Source: Pedobacter cryoconitis
GTDB taxonomy: Bacteria > Bacteroidota > Bacteroidia > Sphingobacteriales > Sphingobacteriaceae
Length of the DNA stretch: 64,000 nt
NCBI RefSeq assembly: GCF_001590605.1
Contig: NZ_CP014504.1
Coordinates: 3,224,001 to 3,288,000 of the forward strand
Direction: 5' to 3'
Position 1 is the stretch's first letter, and each line of letters opens with the position of its first letter. Positions 36,470 to 46,900 of this stretch are shown here, piece after piece. The notes below the pieces were generated by a model. It ran no database searches. It saw nothing but the letters and a program-made list of their open reading frames with translations, and was not told where the DNA came from. Position numbers and translations under genes: made by a program.

Positions 36470-38929
36470 ATGAAAATACTCGGATATTCTCTTATTTCGT
36501 GCATACTATTTTGTTATCTGTCATTTTGTACTATAAAAGCAGCTGCACAATCACAGCCATCAACAGAAATAAGCGGTAAAATAACAACCATTACTAATGA
36601 AGCTTTACCCTTTGCTAGCTTGATGCTATTCAATGCAACTGATTCAAAACTTGTCAAAGGAGCTGTAACCGATGGTTCCGGAGCGTTTATTATTGGAAAC
36701 GTGAGCCCAGGAAATTACTATATTTCCGGGAGCGTGTTGGGATACAAAACTTACAAGTCTGAAATATTCACGCTTGCTCCAGAAGAAAAAAAGGTATTAG
36801 GCATTATTCAATTGCAAACGGAAAATAAACAATTGCAAACTGTAACAGTCACCGCTCAAAAACCATTGATAGAAAGCAAAATGGACAAGGTCGTAATGAA
36901 TGTTGAGAATAGTATACTGGCTACTGGTAACACAGCGATGGACATTTTACAAAAAGCGCCTGGTGTAACCATAGATAATGGGGTGATTAGTTTGGTTGGT
37001 AAAACCAACGTGATGGTCTTAATTAACGACAAGCAAACTTATCTGTCAACAGAACAACTGAAAGACCTCTTAAACTCTTTGCAATCAAATACGATCCAAT
37101 CTATTGAGCTAATGACAAACCCTTCCGCACAATATGATGCTGCCGGAAATGCTGGGATCATCAATATCAGGATTAAGAAAAATGATAGTTTTGGAACCAA
37201 TGCAGATGTAAATATTGGTTACGGTCAGGGAATATACAGAAAAACAAATGGGGGTATAACTGTGAACCACAGAAGTAAAATTCTCAATATTTTTGCGAAT
37301 TATAATTATTCAGATCGCGAGGATTTTAGTTCAATAGATGTTAACAGATCTGTATTATCTTCAGGAACTTCAACTTTTTTCCAGTCTTCATCTTTAGAGA
37401 AATTCCGTTACAAGAACCATAGTTTTAAGGTAGGGGGAGATATAAATATATCTCCAAGAAGCGTTTTAGGGTTTGTGGTTGATGGATATCTTTGGCATGG
37501 AGACTCCAGGTTGGCGGGTACAACCAGGGTTGGCCCACAGCCAGGAGTTGTGGATTCCAGTATTGTAGCATTGAATACTGGTTCATTCCCTGCTAATTAT
37601 TTTAATTATGATGTAAATTACAAATTAAGATTAGACACAGTTGGCACAGAGTTGACATTTAGTGGTGATTATTCCACCTCAACAAGGAAAGAAGCTTTCT
37701 ATTTTAACAATCAATTTTTAGATGAAAACCAAAATGAATACAGACCAGACTATAACTTTAGAAATCTGGCTCCACAAAAAATAGATATCTATGTTGGTAA
37801 AGCAGACTTCAGACACCCTTTCAGTAAATCTTCAAGACTTGATGCCGGATTCAAATACAGTGCAATAACAATTGATAACGTTCTTAAATATGATATACTT
37901 CAAAATGATGGCAGTTACCTTAATGACGAAAGACGAAGCAATCAGTTTATTTATGATGAAAAAATCGGAGCTGCCTATGCAAATTACAATACCCAAATAG
38001 GATCCTATTCAATCCAGGCTGGACTTCGGGTAGAAAGAACCTCATCCAGGGGGAACCTGGTGACGGGTGGAAGTATTGTAGAAAAATCATACACAGATCT
38101 ATTTCCAACATTATTCCTTCAGAAAAAGATAGACAATTCGAATGCGATTACAGCTAGTTATGGAAGAAGGATTGGCAGGCCTGACTACGCATCACTAAAT
38201 CCTTTTGTTTACTATATTGATCAATATACTCTTCGTTACGGAAATCCTTTCCTAAAACCTCAGTATACTAATTCTTATAAGATTGGATACAGGTTCAAAA
38301 ACAAGTACACAGTGGATTTAAGCTATAGTAAGACCAAAGATGGCATCGCTGTTATATTTGTACCAGATACTAAAACAAAGACGATCGCCCAAACAGATGC
38401 AAATCTGAATTCAATTAATTCTTATTCACTTAATATTAATGCTCCTGTCACGTTTACCAATTGGTGGCGCAGTTATAATAATGTCACACTTTTTTATAAT
38501 CAATACAATTCAGATGTAATTGAAGGGGCACAACTTCAACTTGAAAAACTGGCATGGCAGGCTAGTTCGAACCACACCTTTACAATTGACAATAAAACTT
38601 CAGCAGAGCTGAGTGGAAAATATGTTTCTCCAAATGTTTATGGTGTATTTAATATAAAATCCTATTATGGAATTGACCTTGGATTAAGACGGGCATTTCT
38701 CTCTAATAAGATGAGTGTTAAATTGGCTGTAAATGATGTTTTCAAAACGGTTGGTAAGAGAACTAGTTTTAGTAACCTACCCAATAATAGTTATACGTTT
38801 GACAGGAACTATGACAGCAGAGTTGTTCGCCTGAGCATCTCATACAAATTTGGTAATATCAAACTAAAATCAACCGATAAAAATGGTAGTAGTGCGGAAG
38901 AGGAAAAAAGCAGGTTAAATAAACTCTGA
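36470..38929 (+). CDS. TonB-dependent outer-membrane receptor (outer-membrane beta-barrel family)
   Basis: This 819-residue receptor has a signal peptide ending near A-A-A-Q-S. A CarboxypepD_reg-like domain lies at about 33-115 (I-S-G-K-I, then P-F-A-S-L-M-L-F-N). The plug domain, about 130-230, contains V-M-N-V-E-N-S-I-L-A-T-G-N-T-A-M-D-I-L and I-Q-S-I-E-L-M-T-N-P-S-A-Q-Y-D-A-A-G. The large barrel ends in aromatic-terminated strands. It is the single-component kind without a SusD partner, so the cargo may be a siderophore, peptide or oligosaccharide. It converges on the sigma/anti-sigma pair, which might respond to it. Confidence 0.88.
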   Translation: MKILGYSLISCILFCYLSFCTIKAAAQSQPSTEISGKITTITNEALPFASLMLFNATDSKLVKGAVTDGSGAFIIGNVSPGNYYISGSVLGYKTYKSEIFTLAPEEKKVLGIIQLQTENKQLQTVTVTAQKPLIESKMDKVVMNVENSILATGNTAMDILQKAPGVTIDNGVISLVGKTNVMVLINDKQTYLSTEQLKDLLNSLQSNTIQSIELMTNPSAQYDAAGNAGIINIRIKKNDSFGTNADVNIGYGQGIYRKTNGGITVNHRSKILNIFANYNYSDREDFSSIDVNRSVLSSGTSTFFQSSSLEKFRYKNHSFKVGGDINISPRSVLGFVVDGYLWHGDSRLAGTTRVGPQPGVVDSSIVALNTGSFPANYFNYDVNYKLRLDTVGTELTFSGDYSTSTRKEAFYFNNQFLDENQNEYRPDYNFRNLAPQKIDIYVGKADFRHPFSKSSRLDAGFKYSAITIDNVLKYDILQNDGSYLNDERRSNQFIYDEKIGAAYANYNTQIGSYSIQAGLRVERTSSRGNLVTGGSIVEKSYTDLFPTLFLQKKIDNSNAITASYGRRIGRPDYASLNPFVYYIDQYTLRYGNPFLKPQYTNSYKIGYRFKNKYTVDLSYSKTKDGIAVIFVPDTKTKTIAQTDANLNSINSYSLNINAPVTFTNWWRSYNNVTLFYNQYNSDVIEGAQLQLEKLAWQASSNHTFTIDNKTSAELSGKYVSPNVYGVFNIKSYYGIDLGLRRAFLSNKMSVKLAVNDVFKTVGKRTSFSNLPNNSYTFDRNYDSRVVRLSISYKFGNIKLKSTDKNGSSAEEEKSRLNKL

Positions 38930-38950
38930 TTTATCGGCTCAGATCATCTC

Positions 38951-39005
38951 AGATTTAATCAAAAAAAACGCAAATCATATGATTTGCTTTTTTTTGATTA
39001 AATCT
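38951..39005. terminator. 55-bp near-perfect palindrome between convergent genes
   Basis: Arms of 27 and 28 bases pair except for one extra C and meet without a loop. They carry A8 and T8 runs, so either strand gives a stem followed by U-rich RNA. It separates the TonB receptor from the anti-sigma gene. Confidence 0.75.
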
Positions 39006-39055
39006 TAAATAAGATCCCCCATAATAAGAGCAATTACAAGCGTAAATCTGATAGG

Positions 39056-39469
39056 TTAAATATTAACTTTACTTAACTTTTTTTCTACAATATTAAATGC
39101 AATTATACCAGCTATTCCAAGGACAATAAATCCTTTGAACCTATCAATAATATTCCAGGCTGGTGCAAAGGCATCTTTAAAAATAAAGAAGATTGAAATC
39201 ATGGTCAGGATGCCAATCAAAGAAACAACTCCTAATAGCCAATAAAACATAATATCACTTGTTTTTTTCTTTTCCATCTCAATACGCCTCAAGACATTTG
39301 CTTTAAATGAAATAGAAAGATGCTCAACAGGTTCTTTAGCTAATTGGTCATAAATTAATTCATAGGCCTTTAAATCTTCTATATTTGTCATTTCATAGGA
39401 AACATCTGCTATCCCTTTCATTTTTTTGTCAAGAATTTCCTGAATTCTAAAATCTTCATCTTTCTTCAT
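39056..39469 (-). CDS. Membrane-bound anti-sigma-like partner
   Basis: The 137-residue protein has a cytoplasmic N-terminal helical part of about 75 residues and two membrane helices (about 78-100 and 112-130). It starts 14 bases inside the end of the sigma gene, an overlap that signals coupled translation and a functional pair. It lacks a recognisable FecR or zinc anti-sigma motif, so the anti-sigma role is inferred from position and topology. Confidence 0.6.
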   Translation of the reverse strand: MKKDEDFRIQEILDKKMKGIADVSYEMTNIEDLKAYELIYDQLAKEPVEHLSISFKANVLRRIEMEKKKTSDIMFYWLLGVVSLIGILTMISIFFIFKDAFAPAWNIIDRFKGFIVLGIAGIIAFNIVEKKLSKVNI

Positions 39470-40025
39470 AATCCTCTTTTAATTGATGTGTAATTTTATC
39501 CTTGAGCATCTTACGCGCCCTAAATAAGTAATTTTTTATAGTACCCTGGGGCATACCTGTAGTTTCACCGATTTCTTCAATTGAAAATTCTTCTAAATGA
39601 TATAACGTTAATACCACCCGGTAATTTTCTGGTAATTGGCCGATCAATTTATTAATATATTCTGCGGTACTTTTTTTGACTAATAGTTCCTCCGGGTCGT
39701 CCTGATCTGTTTCAAGATTCCAAAAATCCTCAGGATAATCCTCAGTAAAATCTCTTTTACTTTTCTTTAAATGATTGAGGGCTGTAAAATAGGTTATTCT
39801 TGCAATCCATGTAGATAATTTTGATTCATATTTAAAAGTTCCTATACTTTTGTGAATTTTCACGAACACCTCTTGACACACATCTTCTGCATCCATTTGT
39901 TCTGGAACGATCTTTTTAGTAATATGAAAAATCAAATTCTGATATTTATCTACTAATCGTGAAAATGCGTTAGCATCTCCTTTGATTATTAGCATTATAA
40001 TTTTATGTTCTTCGTCCATGGACAT
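39456..40025 (-). CDS. ECF-type RNA polymerase sigma factor
   Basis: The 189-residue sigma-70 family protein has region 2 (Y-Q-N-L-I-F-H-I-T, then D-A-E-D-V-C-Q-E-V-F-V-K-I near 44-56) and region 4 (L-P-E-N-Y-R-V-V-L-T-L-Y-H-L-E-E-F-S and T-I-K-N-Y-L-F-R-A-R-K-M-L near 133-176). It has no region 3, as expected for ECF members. Expression is likely coupled to the overlapping membrane protein. The genes it controls cannot be named. Confidence 0.92.
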   Translation of the reverse strand: MSMDEEHKIIMLIIKGDANAFSRLVDKYQNLIFHITKKIVPEQMDAEDVCQEVFVKIHKSIGTFKYESKLSTWIARITYFTALNHLKKSKRDFTEDYPEDFWNLETDQDDPEELLVKKSTAEYINKLIGQLPENYRVVLTLYHLEEFSIEEIGETTGMPQGTIKNYLFRARKMLKDKITHQLKEDYEER

Positions 40026-40193
40026 ATTTAAATAGACAATATCAAAGTGGATTAGGTTACAATAAAAGTCAAAATATTTGACTTATTTTTTTGACAATAC
40101 AAATACTGCAAGAACAATTTTTCATTAGGGTTAAACCATCGATTATCAAGGCTTAAACCAGATAATGGAGCTAAAAGATTCAACCCTAATGCG

Positions 40194-40898
40194 CTATTGA
40201 ATCAGGGCATGGTTAATAATGTCAAAAATCTTTTCATTTTCATTGTGAATAAAGAAATGACCTCCATTGAAATAAATAATATTACAAATGTTTGAAGTTG
40301 TTTTACTCCATTCGTGGCATTGTTGAGCAGTCAAATCATCTTTTTTTCCCAGCATAACAGTTATCTCTCCATTATAGAGCCTTTTATCTTTCTTAAAATC
40401 ATATGTTTCTGCCAATTTGAAATCATTCCTTAATAGCGGAAGAAATAGTTTCTCAAATTCTATATGCTCGAAAATTCCGGCAGGAGTTCCTCCCAGTTGT
40501 ATTATTTCTTTCTTGAAATCTTCCGTATCCAATAAATGATAGATAACTTTCTTTTTATTCTCTATGTGTGGTGCACTTTTACCAGAGTAGAAAACATGTT
40601 TTGGGTCCGGAAGGTTATTAATCCCTATTTTCTGAACGAGTTCGAAAGCAATTAATGCACCAAGACTATGTCCGAAAAATGCATATGGGTTATGAACTAC
40701 ATCATTATATATTTGATGGTAAACGTCATTAACGAGTTCTTCAAAATCTTTATACAAAGGTTCATTAAATCTTGTTCCCCGGCCAGACAACTCAATAGGT
40801 ACTACTTCGATTGCTGGGTTCAGACTCTTTATCCAGTGGTGATACACCTGAGCTGATCCACCAGCATAAGGGAAACAGAATAGTTTAATTTTGGTCAT
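40194..40898 (-). CDS. Type II thioesterase for the NRPS line
   Basis: The 234-residue alpha/beta hydrolase of the GrsT/SrfAD type has the N-terminal F-C-F-P-Y-A-G-G-S, nucleophile Ser in F-F-G-H-S-L-G near 76, Asp in G-K-K-D-D near 180 and His in N-G-G-H-F-F near 212. These enzymes remove stalled or wrong acyl groups from carrier domains. It follows the three-module NRPS by 20 bases. Because no thioesterase domain is fused to the assembly line, it might also take part in release, but that is inference. Confidence 0.92.
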   Translation of the reverse strand: MTKIKLFCFPYAGGSAQVYHHWIKSLNPAIEVVPIELSGRGTRFNEPLYKDFEELVNDVYHQIYNDVVHNPYAFFGHSLGALIAFELVQKIGINNLPDPKHVFYSGKSAPHIENKKKVIYHLLDTEDFKKEIIQLGGTPAGIFEHIEFEKLFLPLLRNDFKLAETYDFKKDKRLYNGEITVMLGKKDDLTAQQCHEWSKTTSNICNIIYFNGGHFFIHNENEKIFDIINHALIQ

Positions 40899-40918
40899 TG
40901 CAGATTAAATTTTATAAA

Positions 40919-43900
40919 TTATACTTCGTTGATACTTTCTACGTTTACTGATGCGATGTATGAGGCTACTCCTTGTATGTAGGGATTCTTAAAGAAAGTC
41001 CTGAAGGATATGTTCATATCAAATACCTGGTTTATCTTATTCACCAAAAGCACTGCAAGCAGAGAATGTCCACCTAAATCAAAGAAACTACTATTAACAC
41101 TGATCTTTTCTTTTTCTAAACCGAGTACCTCAGCCCAAATTGTTGCCAGGGTTTCTTCTAAGTCATTTGAAGGGGCAATGAACTCACGCTCTACCATTAA
41201 ATCAGGTAGTGGAAGGCTCGCCTTATTGACTTTTCCATTCGCAGTTAAAGGAAGAACAGCTAAATGCAGATATGCCGACGGTACCATATAATCCGGTAAA
41301 TGTTGTCTTAAGTGATTCTGCAATTCTAAAGCGCTTAATTCGAATTTTGAAACATAATATCCTACTAGAAAATGATTCCCCTTACTCTGTTGATATAATA
41401 CGATTGATTCGCTAATGTCGGGATGATTGAGTAGCTGATTCTGAATTTCTCCAAGCTCCACCCTGAATCCCCTGATCTTTATCTGATCATCAATTCTACC
41501 TAGCAGCTCTATACTTCCGTCAGAAAGCCAGCGACCTATATCTCCTGTTTTATACAGCTTATACTTATCATTTTTATCAAATGGATTATCTATAAACTTT
41601 TGTGATGTCAATTCTGATTTATTCAAATACCCTCTGGATACCTGAACTCCACCAATTAACAGCTCACCACAAACTCCAGTAGCCTGAATGTTATTCTTAT
41701 TGTCAACGATATAGATTTGCGTATTTGCTATTGGCTTTCCTATAGTGACCCTTGTTTCATAAGCGCTAAGCTCTACTGCTGTGACATCTATCGCAGCTTC
41801 TGTAGGTCCGTATAAATTATACAGTTTAACGTCTGGGAAAATAGCCTTAAAATCTTTGACCACAGCTAATTTCAATTCTTCTCCACTCGCTATAATTGCG
41901 CGTAAGTTATTGCTTTCAGCTGCTTTAAAACTTGATAGAAATGCCGACAACATGGAAGGTACGAAGTGTGTTATAGAAATGTTTTCGGTACAAATTAAAT
42001 TCCATAAATAAGCTGGGTCTTTATTGCCTTCCGGTATTATAAATATCATTCTGGCTCCAGTTGTTAAAGGAAGCAGCAGTTCCCATACAGAGACATCAAA
42101 GCAAAAAGTTGTTTTTTGTAAAATAACATCAGCCGCCGTTACATCTAAATAACTACGCATCCACATCAACCGGTTATAAATCCCATCATGCTGGTTCATT
42201 ACTCCTTTGGGAATACCAGTCGTACCAGAAGTATAAATAACATAGGCCAGTGATTCTTGTGGTATACTTACGTTTGCAGAAGATGCAGGCCATTGCTCAT
42301 ATATAGATTTATCATCAAGATTTAAAGCGGCTATATCGTTAAACAGATCCTGGTAATTGCTTGAAGTAAGGACGATTACTGGTTTTGTATCTTCCAATAC
42401 ATAATTTATCCGGTTTTGAGGATACTTCGGATCTATAGGAACGTAGGCACCGCCAGCTTTCAAAATCCCTAAAATCCCAATAATCATCTCGATTGACTGA
42501 TCTAAACATATCGGAACTAAAGAATCACTTACAACCCCTTTTGCTATCAAAAGATGGGACAACTGATTTGAAATGCGATCTAATTCGCTATAGTTTAGTT
42601 TTTTATCCTCAAAAACAGCTGCAATATTTTCCGGAGTTAGCTGAACTTGTGCTGAGAATAAATCTAATACTGTCTTAGCACTTTCATAGGTTACTTCTGT
42701 TGCATTAAATTCACTTAACAGCGCATAATCCTCCTTTTCGAGCAGCGTTATCGTTTCTTTAGATACCAATTCTGATTCGTGATGTAAAAACTGATCCAGG
42801 ATCGCTTTAAAATGATCTGCCATTCTCTTTGTTTGTTTTTCACTAAAAATGGCCTTAGAGTACCTTAACAACAACCTGAAACTTTTATTATAAACACTTC
42901 CGCGTCCTTGCTTAAGCTCATGTGCTTCTATGTGGAAGCCAATAGGAAAATGTTCATTAAGATAAAATTCAGATAATGAGTTTTCTTCTAAATCAATAGT
43001 CGCATCGTAGTCATCGCGCTCTTCAAATATCTTAAAGTCCAGATAATTAAAAACAACATCAAAAACAGGATTATTCTGACCTGATGGTTCTTCTGTAAGC
43101 TCTAGTATCTTATAAAAAGGAACTCTTTCATGATACTTTAGTTTTCTAAGCTTGTTTTCTATAAAGTCAATATAGCCTCCCCAGGTTAAGCCTTCTGGAA
43201 TCTGTGCTCTGAAAGGAATGGTATTTAAAAAACAACCTAGTAATTTTTCCCCATCAGGAGTCAAAGGCCTGTTATTAGTGACTACACCGACAGTGATGTC
43301 ATCCTCATAACTTAGCATGTTCAGTGTGTAAATATAGGCGGCAAAACACAAATGTTTAAAGCTCGTATTATATCTTGATGCCACTTCCTCCAATTCATTT
43401 CTATACGCAAGACCTAATTCAAACACATCAGTTATAAATTCATGTGTTGCTCCGGTAGATGGCAATTCAAAACGGGTATAACCATTCAGCTCTTCTTTCC
43501 AATATTGAATGGAAGCTGTATGCTTTGCTGCTGCCAATTCTCCGACAATCTGATCTTCATAGGTACTTTGTAAACGTTGTGGAATGAAAGCCCTGTCTTT
43601 AGATAAAACTGTGTACATATTTAATAGTTCCGTCAGGAATGACGATAAGCTCCATCCGTCGAACAGGGAATGATGAAAATCAAATAGCAAATACTGAAAA
43701 TCATCCCTAATCTTTATGATATTTATACGCCACAATAACGAAAATGACATACTCGTCATTCTCATTTTCTCTTCCAGCATTTTCTTCGCTATAAAGAGTT
43801 CCTGATCTTTCTTGTCCAGGTGGCGTATATCAATAAAATTAATTTCAGGATCTATTTCCTTCATAATAACATGAGCGAAGCAATCTAAATCATATACCTT

Positions 43901-46900
43901 ACGCAAAGTCGTATGCTTTGCAATCATTAAATCCATAGCGTCTTCAAACAATCCAAAATCAAAATCCTTAGCAGGATAATCATACATGTTCTGCTCGTGG
44001 TAAATAATTTCATGAATATTTTCTGGGGTAGTTTTCAGATATTCAAAGACCATCCCTTTTTCTACTCCATTCATCGGATACACTTGTTCATAAGAATCCA
44101 GAAAATTGTGTTCTAGCTTATAGTTCTCCTGGAACAGTTGAAGTTCTTGTCGTGCTGCGTCAAATATCCGCTCGCTTTCCTCATCTTTTTTTGAATCCAG
44201 GACTCTCAGCGTCAACTCTTCTATTGTTTGATAGGAATACAGATCTGCTATAGTTAGTGAGGTATTGAGCTTGTTATTGCTATTAAAAATTAATCCGATC
44301 GCCTTCAGGGAATCTCCTCCCAAACTAAAATAATTATCCCGGATACCAATTGGTTTCATGCCCAATACTTCTTCCCAGATCTGGGCCATTAATGACTCCT
44401 CGTCTGTAACCGGGGCCACATAATTGCTTCCCGATAACTCCTTATCTGGTGCCGGTAATTTTGAAATTGCTATTTTGTTGTTAACGGTCGATGGAAATTC
44501 ATCCATTTTAATAAAATAGGATGGGATCATATAAGCTGGTAAATGTTCTCCCAGATGTGAGCGAAGAACAGAAACTTCCAAAGTCTCATCTGCTATATAA
44601 TAAGCACATAAATAAGGATGACCATCCTCTGAATCCCGCTTGATCACTAAAGCATTATTGATAGCTTCATAGCGAAGCAGCTGATGCTCTATTTCCCTTA
44701 ATTCGATCCTAAAGCCCTTTAATTGTACCTGATTATCTATTCTTCCTAAATACTCCAGCTCTCCATTTTCCAATAAACGGCCCAAATCTCCGGAACGGTA
44801 AAAACGGCCTCCTTTGCGATAAGGATTTTCCGAAAAACGGCTTTTTGTCAACGCTTCATTATTCAGGTAACCCCTTCCTATCCCCACTCCTCCTACATAG
44901 ATCTCACCAGTTATACCTTGTGGGACCAGCTTTTTATTTTTATCCAATACATACAATGATGTTGTTGGAATCGGCTTACCGATAACACTTATATTTTCGT
45001 CAATCTCCTTTTTCCCGATCTCTTTATAGGTGGTATGAACAGTTACTTCAGTAATCCCGTACATATTGACCAATACCACGTCAGGGTACTGCTGTTGCCA
45101 TGACTTCAATTTTAAAGGAGTTAGCGCCTCTCCTGCAAAAATAACATAACGCAAATCGAGTAATTCTACATCCTTCCGGCCAATCTCCTCCATCAGACTA
45201 TTAAATGCTGTTGGAGTTTGGTTCAATACCGTCACCTTATGTTGCTTAAGCACTTCTATATATTGAGCAGGGTCTCTTGCAACGGATTGTGGAATGATGA
45301 TCACTTTACCGCCGTAGAATAACGCGCCATACATTTCCCATACACTCACATCAAAGCAGTGACTATGGAACATGGTCCAAACATCATTTTCACCGAAATT
45401 ATACTGAAACCCATCATTACATAGCAGCCTTACCACGTTCTCATGCTCAATCATAACTCCTTTAGGATTACCTGTAGTTCCAGAGGTATAAATGATATAA
45501 CATAAGTCTGCAGGCTCATTGATCCTGACTGGATTTGGCACTTCCTGAGCTGCTCCTGTGATATTTTCTAATAAGATTTTTTGAATGGTGTTCGCTATGG
45601 TAGCCTCATGCTTTGCATCAGTGACCAAGATTGTTATTTTACTATCCTCCAGCATATAATTTATCCGGCTTTCAGGATAGCTTGGATCCAGAGGTAAATA
45701 ACAACCCCCGGATTTCAATATTCCTAACATACCTACAACCGTGTACAGGTTTTTATCCGTAAAAAGACCTACAATATCATCTCTGCCTATACCTTTTGAC
45801 CGCAGTTCATTGCCCAGAATATTTGACAGATTATTTAGCTCAACATAGGTTAAACTATTTCCTTCATAAACAACTGCTATCGAATCCGGACGATTTTGTA
45901 CTTGTCTTTCAAATAAATCAACAATAGTACAATCCTTTGGATAAGCAATGTCAATAAGTGAAGTCGCCGCTAACAATTTTACTTTATCTGCTTCTGGCAA
46001 TATTGAATTCTTGTCCAGCATTTCATCGGCACTATTTATAAACTGATTCAGGACTGATTTAAAATAGCCAGCAAGTTTACCTATCTGCTCTTCGTTAAAA
46101 ACAGCGGCCGAATGTGTCAGGGTCAGGTGAAAATCATTGTTATCAGCATAAATATGAAAATCTATGCTGGTATTGTTATTCAGATAAAAACCCGATGCTT
46201 TAAATTCTTCTGGTTTTATTAAGGATTCAACCTCTTCTATCTCCTCATAAATTCTAAAATCTGTGTAATTAAAAGCAACATCAAAAACAGGGTTATTCTG
46301 ACCTGATGGTTCGTCTGTAAGCTCTAATATTTTATAAAAAGGAACTTTTTCGTGATATTTTAATTTTCTGAGTTTGTTTTCTATATAGTCAATATAGCCT
46401 CCCCAGGTTAAGTCTGCTGCAATCTTTGCTCTGAAAGGAATGGTATTTAAAAAGCAACCTAGTATTCTGTCCCCATCAGGAGTCAATGGCCTGTTATTGG
46501 TGACTACACCGACTGTGATGTCGTCCTCATAACTTAGCATGTTTAAAGTGTAAATATATGCGGCAAAACACAAGTGTTTAAAGCTTGTATTATATTGTAA
46601 TGCTACTTGCTCCAATTCGATTCTAAAATCTTTCCCAAAATCAGACCACTCTTTTCTGAATTCATGTGCTGCTCCGGTAGATGGCAATTCAAAACGGGTA
46701 TAACCAGCTAACTCTTCTTTCCAATATTGAATGGAAGCTTCACGCTTTGCCGCTGCCAATTCTCCAACAATCTGATCTTCATAAGTGCTTTGTAAAGGTT
46801 GTGGAACGAAGCCCTTATCTTTAGATAAAATGGAATATATGTTTAATAGTTCCGTCAGGAATGATGATAAACTCCAGCCATCGAACAGGGAATGATGAAA

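Noticed and set aside
40122..40191. Inverted repeat cattagggtt / aaccctaatg after the thioesterase gene
   Set aside because: A perfect 10-bp stem, but the loop is about 50 bases and there is no T run, so a terminator call is not supported strongly enough.
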